Source: Candidatus Zixiibacteriota bacterium (GTDB taxonomy: Bacteria > Zixibacteria > MSB-5A5 > CAIYYT01). Taken from it: a stretch of DNA of 14,885 nt. The notes beneath the pieces were generated by a model. That model was given only the letters and a program-made list of their open reading frames with translations. It had not been told where the DNA came from and did no database searches. Position numbers and translations under genes: made by a program. The stretch covers positions 1 through 14,885 of the forward strand of contig JAPLUP010000387.1 of the NCBI GenBank assembly GCA_026397575.1. Direction: 5' to 3'. This document shows, in pieces, positions 1-7,499 of the stretch (its first letter is position 1; every line of letters starts with the position of its first letter).

Positions 1-19
1 TCGGACGACCAAGAGTCAT
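1..19 (-). CDS. Start of a gene leaving the window (possible transposase)
   Basis: An ATG at 19-17 on the minus strand begins M-T-L-G-R-P and runs off the left edge. It is preceded at good spacing by a strong purine-rich ribosome binding site (AAGGAAGG, about 24-31). It starts about 43 bases beyond the stop of the truncated RND permease. Six residues cannot identify a family. The position just beyond a broken gene end would suit the first gene of an insertion sequence, but that is inference. It could equally be an unrelated downstream operon gene. Confidence 0.35.
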
Positions 20-61
20 AGCTTCCTTCCTTTCCTTCAAAAGAAAGCTAAAACCCTCAAA

Positions 62-2227
62 CTAATTATGCAAGATATCTCTGGGACGAGACACTAGCGA
101 CGGACCCGAAATCACGATGCCATCGAATGCATCTACAACTCCGGGTACGGTCTCGATGAGCTTGCAGACCTCTTTCGCTTTCTGCTGTACCAAACCGATG
201 TCATCTCCGAAGATTCTGACCTCGATCGGTTGAGGATTATTAGTCAAGTCACCGATCACGTCCATCATCAATTGTCCGAACTCGATCCTCAATGCTGGCA
301 GTGATGATTCAACCTTTCTGCGTACCCCAGCAATCACTTCGTCAATACTTCTGGATCGCTTTTCCTTCAGCTTGATCAGGAAATCCCCATTGTTTGGTTC
401 CGTTAGAAAGAACCCCAGTTGGGTGCCGCTTCTCCGAGAGTAGGATTCAACTTCTGGAATCGTCATCAGGATTCCCTCGATCTGCATGAGCATTCGGTTT
501 GTCTCTGCCAGTGATGTGCCCGGTGGGGAGTTGTAGTCAAGTACAAATGTGCCTTCGTCCATAGCAGGCATAAACTCGCTACCAACGTGGCCGTAAAGAA
601 AGTACGTCAGACCCAAGATCACGAGTGCCACTGGAATGGCGGCCAGACGAAATCGCAGAATCCTTCTCATCAACCGCGCGTACCACGCCCCATACTTGGA
701 TGTCCGGTTCTCCCGTGCTACCTCGCGCTGTATGTCGCGTTCACTCAGGACGAATGTTGCCAGCAGCGGCGCCAGTGTGACTGAGAGCACGCCCGAGATC
801 AGCAAAGCGAAGATCATCGTCACTGACAAGGATTTGAAGAAGGCGCCGGTGACGCCCCCAAGAAAGGCAAGTGGAATATTGATAACCACGGTACTTAGCG
901 TTGAGCCGATAATTGCCGGTAGCAACTCTTTCAATGACGAATCAATTGCTGGAGTTAAGGCCGACCTGCCAGCCGAATGAGCCAACGATTTGCGTCGGAA
1001 ATGAGAAAACGTGTTTTCGATCACAACAATTGCGTCGTCGATAATCAATCCTACCGCGGCGGCGATTCCTCCCAAAGTCATGATGTTAACCGTCTCTCCG
1101 ACCAGATGGAGAAAGACAAAAGTCATCGCGATGGTCGAAGGCACTATCAGAGCCATAACCAGCATCAGGCGCCAACTGCGCAGAAATATCATGAGGATGA
1201 TCGTGGAGAGGATTATGCCAAAGATGATGCTGTCGCGTGTGCTTTTGATCGAACTGTCAATGAAATTCGACTGGTCGTACCAATTTTCGAACCTTGCTCC
1301 TGACGGGAGATGGAGGAGGGAAACAGCCGCATCGACATCCTTTCCTATTTGGACAGTGCTACCGCTAGGCTGTTTGATTATGCTGATGAGTACCGCATCT
1401 TTGCCATGTGCCGTGGTCCGGATGTAGCTGTCAGCAACCGTGGGGCGCACGTCGGCTACGTCGGCTACGCGGATAGGGACGCCGCCTCTCACTGCGACAA
1501 TCACCGAATCTACGTCATCGGTATTCTTCAATAGGCCTGAGACGAGCGAAAGATATATCTGATAGTTGTTGTCCACTAGACCCGTGGCGGAAATCTGGTT
1601 CCTCTTCTCAATTGCATCGGCAACCTGGTTTGCGCTAAGGCGAAATGCCGCCAGCTTCTCCGGAGAGACCGTAACGGCAAATTCCCGAGTATCACCTCCG
1701 GTGATCTCGATCTTGGCCACACCGGAAACAAGCATCAACGCGGGCCGAATTTGATAGAGCGCGATGTCACGTAGCTCGACCTGGCTGAGTGTGTCTGATG
1801 TCAGACTGTATCCCTGAATCGGGAACACTGCGAAGCTCATTTGCTCGGTTTCAATCGAAGCTGTCAATGGCAGCGAACTGCTTCCGGCGGCGATACGACT
1901 CTGGAGCAGCTGAAGCGTTTTTGGCACATCGGTGCCCCAGTCGAGCCCAACCGATATCTCGGTCGATCCACGACTGGTGATGGAGCGCACGAATCTGACC
2001 CCAGGGACGGCGCCAGCAATCTCCTCAAGAGGGCGCGTTACTTCAACCAGCATGCGGTCCGGGGGTTGCTCGCCGTTATCAGCGAGAATCACCAGGCGCG
2101 GAAAAATGATGTCCGGAAACAACGATACCGGCATCCCGAAATACAGGGCGACGCCGGAGATGGCAAGCACCGTGACTGTAAACAAGAACGCCTTTGCGTG
2201 GCGCTGGACATAGTCAAAGAGTGTCAT
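62..2227 (-). CDS. RND efflux permease, C-terminally truncated
   Basis: Inner-membrane proton-driven pump subunit of a tripartite efflux system (AcrB/HAE-1-like). The N-terminal membrane segment is about residues 12-33. The first porter domain follows, then a membrane bundle at about 333-490 containing G-L-I-I-D-D-A-I-V-V-I-E-N (residues 393-405). Asp397 and Asp398 correspond to the conserved transmembrane-helix-4 proton-relay aspartates. A seventh membrane segment lies at about 525-545, and the second porter domain begins after it. Family members have about 1,020-1,050 residues; this one stops at 721. Homology-like sequence (F-D-G-I-V-I-S-G-P-S-L-V) ends near residue 712, followed by nine unrelated residues and TAG. 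The second half of the porter domain and helices 8-12 are missing, so it is unlikely to pump as it stands. The ATG overlaps the fusion-protein stop by four bases (ATGA), indicating translational coupling. Substrate is unknown. Confidence 0.9.
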   Translation of the reverse strand: MTLFDYVQRHAKAFLFTVTVLAISGVALYFGMPVSLFPDIIFPRLVILADNGEQPPDRMLVEVTRPLEEIAGAVPGVRFVRSITSRGSTEISVGLDWGTDVPKTLQLLQSRIAAGSSSLPLTASIETEQMSFAVFPIQGYSLTSDTLSQVELRDIALYQIRPALMLVSGVAKIEITGGDTREFAVTVSPEKLAAFRLSANQVADAIEKRNQISATGLVDNNYQIYLSLVSGLLKNTDDVDSVIVAVRGGVPIRVADVADVRPTVADSYIRTTAHGKDAVLISIIKQPSGSTVQIGKDVDAAVSLLHLPSGARFENWYDQSNFIDSSIKSTRDSIIFGIILSTIILMIFLRSWRLMLVMALIVPSTIAMTFVFLHLVGETVNIMTLGGIAAAVGLIIDDAIVVIENTFSHFRRKSLAHSAGRSALTPAIDSSLKELLPAIIGSTLSTVVINIPLAFLGGVTGAFFKSLSVTMIFALLISGVLSVTLAPLLATFVLSERDIQREVARENRTSKYGAWYARLMRRILRFRLAAIPVALVILGLTYFLYGHVGSEFMPAMDEGTFVLDYNSPPGTSLAETNRMLMQIEGILMTIPEVESYSRRSGTQLGFFLTEPNNGDFLIKLKEKRSRSIDEVIAGVRRKVESSLPALRIEFGQLMMDVIGDLTNNPQPIEVRIFGDDIGLVQQKAKEVCKLIETVPGVVDAFDGIVISGPSLVSRPRDILHN
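81..94 (-). other. Putative breakpoint or insertion-sequence end in the RND gene
   Basis: Read on the minus strand, permease-like coding ends at about CTAG and the following bases TGTCTCGTCCCAG (93-81) encode residues foreign to the family. About 75 bases further on there is a ribosome binding site and a new ATG. A boundary starting with TG, then a short untranslated stretch and a new gene, is the layout of many insertion-sequence left ends. The other end and the rest of the permease would lie outside the window, so no inverted repeat can be checked. Confidence 0.35.
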
Positions 2228-3237
2228 TGTCTCTGCGAACTCGTGACTGTTACTCTTGTCGAATCTTCGAGAGCGTAATGTCCTTCAACAATGACGCTCA
2301 TACCGGCAGCAAGACCTTCCGCACTTACTTCGGCCAGTGAATCGGTCATGATCCCGACCGTAACCGCAATCGCTTTTGCCAGAGAATCTGCAGAGATTGT
2401 GACCAGGGAGTAACTGTCGGTCTCATCATTGCGCAACAAGGCAGTTCGTGGCACCAGTAATGCGTTTCGACGGGTTGCAATCGTTATCTGAACTGAGCCG
2501 ACCATGCCGGTTCGAAGAAGGCTGCTTGTCTGCTGTGGAAGGTTCGCGAAGCGCAGATGAACTGTGGCAGTCTGACTTTCCGGATCAGTCTGCGAATTGA
2601 TGGCATAGACTGTACTCATAAGTTCCACGTTCGGGAGCGCCGTAAGCGTCACCATGGCTCCTTGCCCGGTATGCAACTTCGCCAACTCATGCACCGGTGT
2701 TTCGGCGATAAACTCGAGTGTCCATAAATCGACGATCGAAACCAATTCGGCTCCCTCGTTCACCAGTTCGCCCTCGCTAACGTTACGTAGTGAAACGATG
2801 CCCTCTGAACTCGCCCGCACGATAACCACCGTCTGCGTCGAATCAGCAAGCAGGAGTGCGCGTTCCGCTGCGGATCTTTGTTGCACGGTTGAGGCCGACC
2901 GGATTAGGACTTCGGCGCCGTCAATCGCTGCTTGAGATTCTTTGGTGCGGATCATTGTTATCACATCACCCTTGTGAACGGTCACATTCTCAATCGCCTT
3001 CAAAGAGAGGATTTTGCCGGTGATCGGGCTGAATATTTTCTCTTCCCTCAATGCATTGGTCTTGCCCAAAGCGGTTAGCGTAACCGGAATATCAGCCGAT
3101 TTAATCTCAGCTACCTTCACAGCCACGATGGGACTGATCGACGAATTCCCCTCTTCTGCGGAACGACTACTTGAGCAACCTGCAATGCTTGCAAGCAGCA
3201 GAAGCAAGGCCAGGAAGGCTAAACGGTGTTTTCTCAT
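2224..3237 (-). CDS. RND efflux periplasmic adaptor (membrane fusion lipoprotein)
   Basis: Periplasmic adaptor that bridges the inner-membrane RND permease and the TolC-type channel. The N-terminus is a lipoprotein signal: positively charged start, Leu-rich core, and lipobox I-A-G-C with Cys21 as the predicted lipidated residue. The two halves of the barrel-sandwich (lipoyl-like) domain fit about residues 63-98 (containing P-I-T-G-K-I-L) and 137-170 (containing S-S-E-G-I-V-S-L). The hairpin between them is only about 37 residues. A beta-barrel domain (about 172-255) and a membrane-proximal domain (from about 256) follow. The 337-residue length is within the family range. ATG at 3237 is preceded by AGAGGA at normal spacing. 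It starts 12 bases after the channel gene's stop and overlaps the permease start by 4 bases, so the three genes form an operon. Confidence 0.92.
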   Translation of the reverse strand: MRKHRLAFLALLLLLASIAGCSSSRSAEEGNSSISPIVAVKVAEIKSADIPVTLTALGKTNALREEKIFSPITGKILSLKAIENVTVHKGDVITMIRTKESQAAIDGAEVLIRSASTVQQRSAAERALLLADSTQTVVIVRASSEGIVSLRNVSEGELVNEGAELVSIVDLWTLEFIAETPVHELAKLHTGQGAMVTLTALPNVELMSTVYAINSQTDPESQTATVHLRFANLPQQTSSLLRTGMVGSVQITIATRRNALLVPRTALLRNDETDSYSLVTISADSLAKAIAVTVGIMTDSLAEVSAEGLAAGMSVIVEGHYALEDSTRVTVTSSQRQ

Positions 3238-3249
3238 ATAGATTATCCT

Positions 3250-4554
3250 CTAATGGGTTGTCAGCTCTTCTATCGTGGCCGCAAGTGTTGCGACTTCGGC
3301 AACCGTTTCGAGTTCGGCAAGCTTGGCTTCCGTAAACAGTTGTTGTGCGTTAAGGACCTCCAGTGCCAGCGTCCCGCCGGAGACGAAGCTTGCCTTGGTC
3401 AGCAGGAAATTGTCCTCTGCTGCCGCAACATTGGCGCGAACTGATCCAAGTCGCTTGGCCGCATTTGCAAGCTGTGAGTTTGCCTTACGAATCTCCAGAG
3501 CGATCGATCGACGCACGGATGTCAATTCGAGCCTCAAGGAATCGTTCGTTATCTCTTGCTGTTGTATCCGGTATCGGTTCGCTCCCCAATCAAACAACGG
3601 CAATTGGAGACTAATACCTGCCGAGTACCCGATGATGCTTGCCCTATCCGCTGCCGGCAGCCGGAGATTCTGTCCTGTTGTGAGCAGTCCGGCGTCGGCA
3701 AATGCGGAAATAACCGGCCAACGCTCGTGTCTTGTCAATTTGACGTCGATTTCACCGGTGCGCGCATCGAAATCGGCAAGCTGAACATCAAGACTCGATG
3801 TCGTTTCCAATCCAGTCCCGATCACTCCTGCCGCAGATAGAGCAGCAACCATATCGTCCAGAGAGCCTGCGGCTGTGAAGCCTGTGTCGGTGGGTGCTCC
3901 CATGAGATCGGCAAGTTCGTATTTTGTAATTGCGACCACCTCTTCGGCTTTCCGAAGCGACAGAGAATCAGTCGTGAGTTCAACTTGAGTCTTGATGAAG
4001 TCCGTGTAATTGGCGCTACCCGCAGCCATCAATTGTTTCACGAGCTCTCTATATTCGGCAAGTCGCTGCACGCTTGCGCGTCTCAAGTCAGCTTCCACCT
4101 GAGCGCGCAACGTCTCGATGAAGAGTTGTTTGACGGCAAAGCGCACATCGCGCTCAACCGATTGCTTTACGCCTGACAGGCGGTCGCGCTCCAGTCTCAA
4201 CCGCGTAGCCTTGAGACTACGTACCCCGCCGTCATAAATTGACTGCTCGACTACTATCTGTCCGTTCAACTGTCCCTCGTTGGAAGCGGCCGGGTCATAT
4301 CCGAAGTGCTTTGAAGCCGGAGCGAAACTGGCGCCGACATCAATCCTCGCCGATGGCAGGGCGGTCGAAGATAATTCTGATCGCGCAATTTCGGCTTTTC
4401 GAATTGCATCGTCCGCTTGACGTAAGCGAAGGCTGTTACTCCTGGCACGTTCAAGGCATTGGTCGAGTGTCAGGACATTTTGGGCATTGGTAACTGGCCA
4501 AAGCAGCAGCAGTAGGCAGATAGAAAGGAGTGTTCTTTTCAGAATGTCATTCAT
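3250..4554 (-). CDS. TolC-family outer-membrane efflux channel
   Basis: Outer-membrane channel-tunnel protein of the tripartite pump. From ATG at 4554 it has 434 residues with a clear signal peptide (hydrophobic Leu stretch, cleavage probably after V-T-N-A at about residue 24). It then shows two outer-membrane-efflux-protein repeats. The first begins L-T-L-D-Q-C-L-E-R-A, typical of the family start. The second begins around S-A-G-I-S-L-Q-L-P-L-F-D-W-G, the usual 'P-L-F-D-x-G' strand. Long Ala/Leu-rich helical stretches follow each. An in-frame TTG at 4581 would add nine residues, but it lies inside the 3' arm of a strong stem-loop, so ATG 4554 is preferred although its ribosome binding site is weak. 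The first gene of the efflux cluster proper, downstream of the PepSY-like gene. Confidence 0.92.
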   Translation of the reverse strand: MNDILKRTLLSICLLLLLWPVTNAQNVLTLDQCLERARSNSLRLRQADDAIRKAEIARSELSSTALPSARIDVGASFAPASKHFGYDPAASNEGQLNGQIVVEQSIYDGGVRSLKATRLRLERDRLSGVKQSVERDVRFAVKQLFIETLRAQVEADLRRASVQRLAEYRELVKQLMAAGSANYTDFIKTQVELTTDSLSLRKAEEVVAITKYELADLMGAPTDTGFTAAGSLDDMVAALSAAGVIGTGLETTSSLDVQLADFDARTGEIDVKLTRHERWPVISAFADAGLLTTGQNLRLPAADRASIIGYSAGISLQLPLFDWGANRYRIQQQEITNDSLRLELTSVRRSIALEIRKANSQLANAAKRLGSVRANVAAAEDNFLLTKASFVSGGTLALEVLNAQQLFTEAKLAELETVAEVATLAATIEELTTH

Positions 4555-4579
4555 AACTGTAGACGAACCAGCCTGCTTC

Positions 4580-4625
4580 AACAGCCCAGGCAGTTCGCCA
4601 TCGTTCAGGAACTGCCCGGGCTGTT
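4580..4625. terminator. Long stem-loop between PepSY-like gene and efflux operon
   Basis: A 17-bp inverted repeat, AACAGCCCAGGCAGTTC (4580-4596) with GAACTGCCCGGGCTGTT (4609-4625), has one mismatch (G-U in RNA) and a 12-base loop. It sits 24 bases past the PepSY stop and ends just before the TolC-type gene. In the minus direction no U-tract follows, so it is not a canonical intrinsic terminator there. In the plus direction TTTT occurs at its foot. It may attenuate readthrough from the small gene into the pump genes or protect the upstream mRNA 3' end. Confidence 0.5.
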
Positions 4626-4649
4626 TTCAAAGGTAGTCTAATCCCTGCC

Positions 4650-4999
4650 CTAATCTTCGTCTTCTTCGTCCTTCTCGTCCTTGGCACCCACCTTCTCGGT
4701 CTTGATTACCTTACCGGCGCTATCCAAGACTACTTCAGTTTTCTCCTTGCCGGTTACCACTTTGATCTCAAATTCAGTAGTAGTACCGCGCGTTATTTTC
4801 TCCGCTTTCTTGATCTTTCCTTGCGGGTAATCTGTGCTGATAGTCGCCTTCACCGATGCCGGCAGCATGCCTTCTTGTCGAATTTTTTCTCTTCCTTGGC
4901 TTCTTTTCCTTCCTTGGCGAACGACATACTGCTCATGCCAAGTAGTAGCACTACAATCGCAGTCAGCATTAGACTTCCGTTTGATCTTGTGGAAAACAT
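4650..4999 (-). CDS. PepSY-like small secreted protein, frameshifted
   Basis: The gene appears to need a frame change. ATG at 4999 has a good ribosome binding site (GAGGAG, seven bases upstream) and encodes a signal peptide: M-F-S-T-R-S-N-G, a Leu/Val core, then M-S-S-M-S-F-A and a Lys/Glu-rich stretch. That frame stops soon after, within a run C-C-R-H-R. The PepSY-like part (L-P-A-S-V-K-A-T-I, then the beta-rich segment with T-T-E-F-E-I-K-V and V-L-D-S-A-G-K-V-I-K-T-E) continues in the neighbouring frame to the stop at 4650 and ends in an acidic tail. A one-base shift near the A6 run (4883-4888) joins the two into about 116 residues. Starting the second frame at an upstream TTG (5018) gives no signal peptide and a Cys/Arg-rich N-terminus, so it is not credible. 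Such proteins are small periplasmic sensors or inhibitors often linked to two-component systems; the role here is unknown. Confidence 0.7.
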
Positions 5000-5031
5000 G
5001 AATTGCTCCTCGCAGCAAAGGGTTGCTTTGT

Positions 5032-5054
5032 GAGAACCGAGTCTCCTCGTTCTC
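5032..5054. other. Hairpin in the leader of the PepSY-like gene
   Basis: GAGAA (5032-5036) and CGAG (5038-5041) pair with CTCG (5046-5049) and TTCTC (5050-5054) around a four-base loop, with one bulged C. It lies in the predicted untranslated leader about 33 bases upstream of the ATG at 4999. It could affect translation; no known riboregulator family is recognised. Confidence 0.3.
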
Positions 5055-5128
5055 GTTATCAGACAGTCTCTACCATTCAGTCACTTGTGGCATTTCAGTG
5101 AATTTCTCGAAGCCAATTGCCCTGTTAG

Positions 5129-5148
5129 TCTCCGGCGCTTCTCCGGCG
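5129..5148. repeat. 9-bp direct repeat with 11-bp period
   Basis: TCTCCGGCG occurs at 5129-5137 and again at 5140-5148, so the starts are 11 bp apart. It lies just downstream of the proposed -10 (5155-5150, minus strand) of the PepSY/efflux unit, at the predicted transcript start. It could be a second protein-binding site or chance. Confidence 0.4.
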
Positions 5149-5149
5149 T

Positions 5150-5203
5150 GATCTAAGCGTAATCTTCCCTGTATACGCGGAGAAGATGAAACCACGATGA
5201 AAA
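5150..5203 (-). promoter_or_regulatory. Phased TTTTCAT repeats and candidate promoter of the PepSY/efflux unit
   Basis: On the minus strand TTTTCAT (5203-5197) is followed exactly 11 bp later by GTTTCAT (5192-5186). About 30 bp further on is a TAGATC hexamer (5155-5150) that could be a -10. The repeats lie between the kinase stop (5248) and the PepSY-like start (4999) and point toward the latter. Direct repeats at one helical turn are typical OmpR/PhoB-family operators. The same motif and spacing recur at 7358-7375 and 8804-8832. Confidence 0.6.
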
Positions 5204-5247
5204 CAGCGGGAATATTTGAGGGATGTTTCGGTCTGGCACAAACAGCC

Positions 5248-6630
5248 TCAAGAAACGGGCAGAGTCAACGTGAAGACCGTCCCCTTGCCAAGCTTGCTGC
5301 CAACTACAAGGCTGCCATCGTGAAGTGAGATGATTCGCTGAGCAATCGCCAGTCCCAAGCCACTGCCGGAGCTTTCGCCTCGATTTGAACTGGCACGGTA
5401 GAAACGTTCGAATACATGCGGCAGATCGCCAGGAGAAATACCGGGACCATTATCAGCCACAATGATCTGTGCCACCCTGCTGGGGGATGTCAATATGCTG
5501 AGAGAAGCTCCGACTTCGCCACCGACTTGAGAGTACTTGACTGCATTATCGAGGAGATTGAGAAGCGCTCCCTTTAACCTTTCACTATCCCCCTGGATCT
5601 CCACTGCTTCATCGACATGCACTTTGATTTGGATCCCCTTCTGTTCGGCAATCTTATTGACCAATTGAACACACTCCAGCAGAAGTTCATCCAGTCTAAC
5701 GGGCGAAAACGTCATCAGGGAAGCTGAAGAATCAAGTCGGGCCAGGAGAAGCAGACTTTCACTCATACGAGCCAGACGATCAATTTCCGACAGTGAATTC
5801 TGCAGACTCTCATTAGTCTCTTCGTCGTCCACTCTTCGTTTGGCAAATTCAAGCTCACTGTAGATGATGGTCAGTGGTGTGCGCAGTTCGTGAGAAGCGT
5901 CGGCAATGAATTGTTTCTGAGCACTAAAGGCGCTGTCGATTCGCTCAATCATGCCGTTCAGCGTTTCCGCAAGTTGCCGAATTTCGTCATTTGCCGCAGG
6001 AACCAACAACCGCTGGTCAAGATTACTTGCAGAAATCTGCCGTGCCGTGGCGACCATTGTTGCTATGGGACGAAAGGCGGAGTGAGTAATGAGATATGCA
6101 GCTATGGAGGCCAGCACCAGTGCCGAAGGAATACTGATAAGAAAAAGTAATCGGAGATGGGTGAGATTTCGTGCTGCCTCAGTCATCGGGGCGGCTACCA
6201 GGAGCGAATATAGATACCGATCGTCAACCTCGACAGGTGTAGCGAGCACCCGATACCTTTCACCATTCATGTTGATTCTTGACAACTTCTTCCTTGGCAT
6301 CAGGGTCGGTGTAACGAATGTGATTGGCTTTGTGGATAGGAGACTGTCCTTGAGAACTGCTTCACCGACACTGTCTCGGACTTCAAACAAGACACCGGGC
6401 AAGCCATCGGTTACGATATCCCCAAACTCACCTGCCTGTGGAAAGCGCTTCTCATCGCTTTGTTCTTCAATCTCTGTCTTGAGCTTGTCGGCGTGGCTCT
6501 CCAGCCGGGTATCCATTTTGGCAATTTCCGCACGCCGCGAGCTCTCGTAGATCAAATAGGCAAATACACACAGCAACATTCCGAATACGAGCATATACGC
6601 TATGATAATCTTGGCTTTGATGGTGAGCAT
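5248..6630 (-). CDS. Sensor histidine kinase of two-component system
   Basis: Inner-membrane sensor kinase of 460 residues. Membrane segments lie at about 7-28 and 161-181, flanking a periplasmic sensor region of about 130 residues. A HAMP linker is at about 182-234. The dimerisation/phosphoacceptor motif is F-I-A-D-A-S-H-E-L-R-T-P-L, with His247 as the phosphorylation site. The ATPase domain shows the N box (L-L-N-L-L-D-N-A-V-K-Y-S, 356-367), G1 box D-N-G-P-G (393-397), F box (about F407-F410) and G2 box G-S-G-L-G-L (422-427). All catalytic motifs are present. It starts 15 bases after the regulator stop with GAGAG upstream, so it is co-transcribed with it. The domain order is that of CusS/EnvZ-type kinases that pair with OmpR-family regulators; the ligand cannot be told from sequence. 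Confidence 0.95.
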   Translation of the reverse strand: MLTIKAKIIIAYMLVFGMLLCVFAYLIYESSRRAEIAKMDTRLESHADKLKTEIEEQSDEKRFPQAGEFGDIVTDGLPGVLFEVRDSVGEAVLKDSLLSTKPITFVTPTLMPRKKLSRINMNGERYRVLATPVEVDDRYLYSLLVAAPMTEAARNLTHLRLLFLISIPSALVLASIAAYLITHSAFRPIATMVATARQISASNLDQRLLVPAANDEIRQLAETLNGMIERIDSAFSAQKQFIADASHELRTPLTIIYSELEFAKRRVDDEETNESLQNSLSEIDRLARMSESLLLLARLDSSASLMTFSPVRLDELLLECVQLVNKIAEQKGIQIKVHVDEAVEIQGDSERLKGALLNLLDNAVKYSQVGGEVGASLSILTSPSRVAQIIVADNGPGISPGDLPHVFERFYRASSNRGESSGSGLGLAIAQRIISLHDGSLVVGSKLGKGTVFTLTLPVS

Positions 6631-6645
6631 ATCAGCGAATGACTC

Positions 6646-7323
6646 TCATGGCTGCTGGTCCGAAAACATGTAGCCGACTCCGCGCACCGTGTGAATAAGA
6701 GGCTTCTCAAAATCACGATCAATCTTCTGGCGCAGAAACTTCACGAACGATTCAATGACGTTACTACGGCGTTCGAAGTTCATGTCCCACAGGTGCTCAG
6801 AGATTGTCTCGCGTGACAGAATTCGACCTGTGTTAAGCATGAAGAGTTCAAGTAACGCGAATTCCTTGGCGGTGAGTGTGATCTCTTGTCCTTCTCGAAA
6901 GGCCTTGTGCGTGTTGATGTCGAGTCGCAGTCCGAATTTCTCAACAAGCGCTGTGCGCACCTCACTCTTGCGTCGAGCCAGTGAACGAATACGCGCCAGC
7001 AACTCGCCGAAATGGAACGGCTTGGTCAGGTAGTCATCAGCACCCGTGTCCAGACCCTTGATTTTGTCCGACACGTCACCAAGAGCAGTGAGCATGAGGA
7101 TCGGCGTCATGATTTTGGTGCGTCTGAGGTTAGCACAGGTTGTCCAGCCATCCTGTGCCGGTAGCATAACGTCAAGGATGATGACGTCGTACTCGCTTAT
7201 AGAGGCGAATTCCTCCCCCTTCAATCCATCATCAGCAATATCCACGGCAAAACTTTCCGCTTTGAGATTCTTGTAGATTGCCGCCGCGACCTTTCGGTCA
7301 TCTTCAATCAAAAGTATTTTCAT
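6646..7323 (-). CDS. OmpR/PhoB-family response regulator
   Basis: DNA-binding response regulator. From ATG at 7323 it has 225 residues beginning M-K-I-L-L-I-E-D-D, the usual receiver start. An in-frame ATG at 7338 would add five residues. The 7323 start has GGGTAG at good spacing and matches the family, so it is preferred. Receiver residues are present: acidic pair Asp8/Asp9, phosphoacceptor Asp51 (V-I-I-L-D-V-M-L-P), Thr79 and Lys101 (L-T-K-P-F). A C-terminal winged helix (about 125-222) contains L-T-A-K-E-F-A-L-L and ends T-V-R-G-V-G-Y-M-F, typical of OmpR/PhoB. It is the first gene of the operon with the downstream kinase. TTTTCAT-type repeats in its own upstream region suggest autoregulation. 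Confidence 0.95.
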   Translation of the reverse strand: MKILLIEDDRKVAAAIYKNLKAESFAVDIADDGLKGEEFASISEYDVIILDVMLPAQDGWTTCANLRRTKIMTPILMLTALGDVSDKIKGLDTGADDYLTKPFHFGELLARIRSLARRKSEVRTALVEKFGLRLDINTHKAFREGQEITLTAKEFALLELFMLNTGRILSRETISEHLWDMNFERRSNVIESFVKFLRQKIDRDFEKPLIHTVRGVGYMFSDQQP

Positions 7324-7357
7324 ATTGACTACCCGCATGGGAAGTTACAGCAGCCAG

Positions 7358-7375
7358 ATGAAATTGCCATGAAAA
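7358..7375 (-). promoter_or_regulatory. Phased TTTTCAT repeats upstream of the regulator gene
   Basis: On the minus strand TTTTCAT (7375-7369) is followed 11 bp later by ATTTCAT (7364-7358), pointing at the regulator gene that starts at 7323. Flanking bases resemble the site at 5186-5203: both read TTTCATCT at the proximal copy. The site ends only about 35 bases from the start codon, so the promoter geometry is unclear and either autoactivation or repression is possible. Confidence 0.55.
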
Positions 7376-7439
7376 TCTCTGGTGAGGCCCAATTGCTTCA
7401 GATGGTCGGAACTATATCATTTCGTGTGATTCCGTCAGC

Positions 7440-7463
7440 TTTTCATGATCGTTCATATCAACA
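7440..7463 (+). promoter_or_regulatory. Second TTTTCAT-type site upstream of the regulator gene
   Basis: TTTTCATGATC (7440-7450) followed by GTTCATATC and AACA closely matches the last two receptor-promoter repeats (8815-8839): 21 of 24 aligned bases agree, with one one-base gap. It lies in the 160-bp gap between the regulator start and the end of the propeller gene, in the opposite orientation to the 7358-7375 site. The missing base makes its spacing 10 instead of 11. Confidence 0.45.
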
Positions 7464-7499
7464 AACCCATTCTGAGAACAGTTGATTCACTCGAATGCC

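Noticed and set aside
4555..4581. TTG start for the TolC-type channel
   Set aside because: It lies in the arm of the long stem-loop and only adds nine hydrophilic residues before a good signal peptide.
5000..5018. TTG start at 5018 for the PepSY-like gene in one frame
   Set aside because: It gives a Cys/Arg-rich N-terminus without a signal peptide, while ATG 4999 in the neighbouring frame has both a ribosome binding site and a signal peptide.
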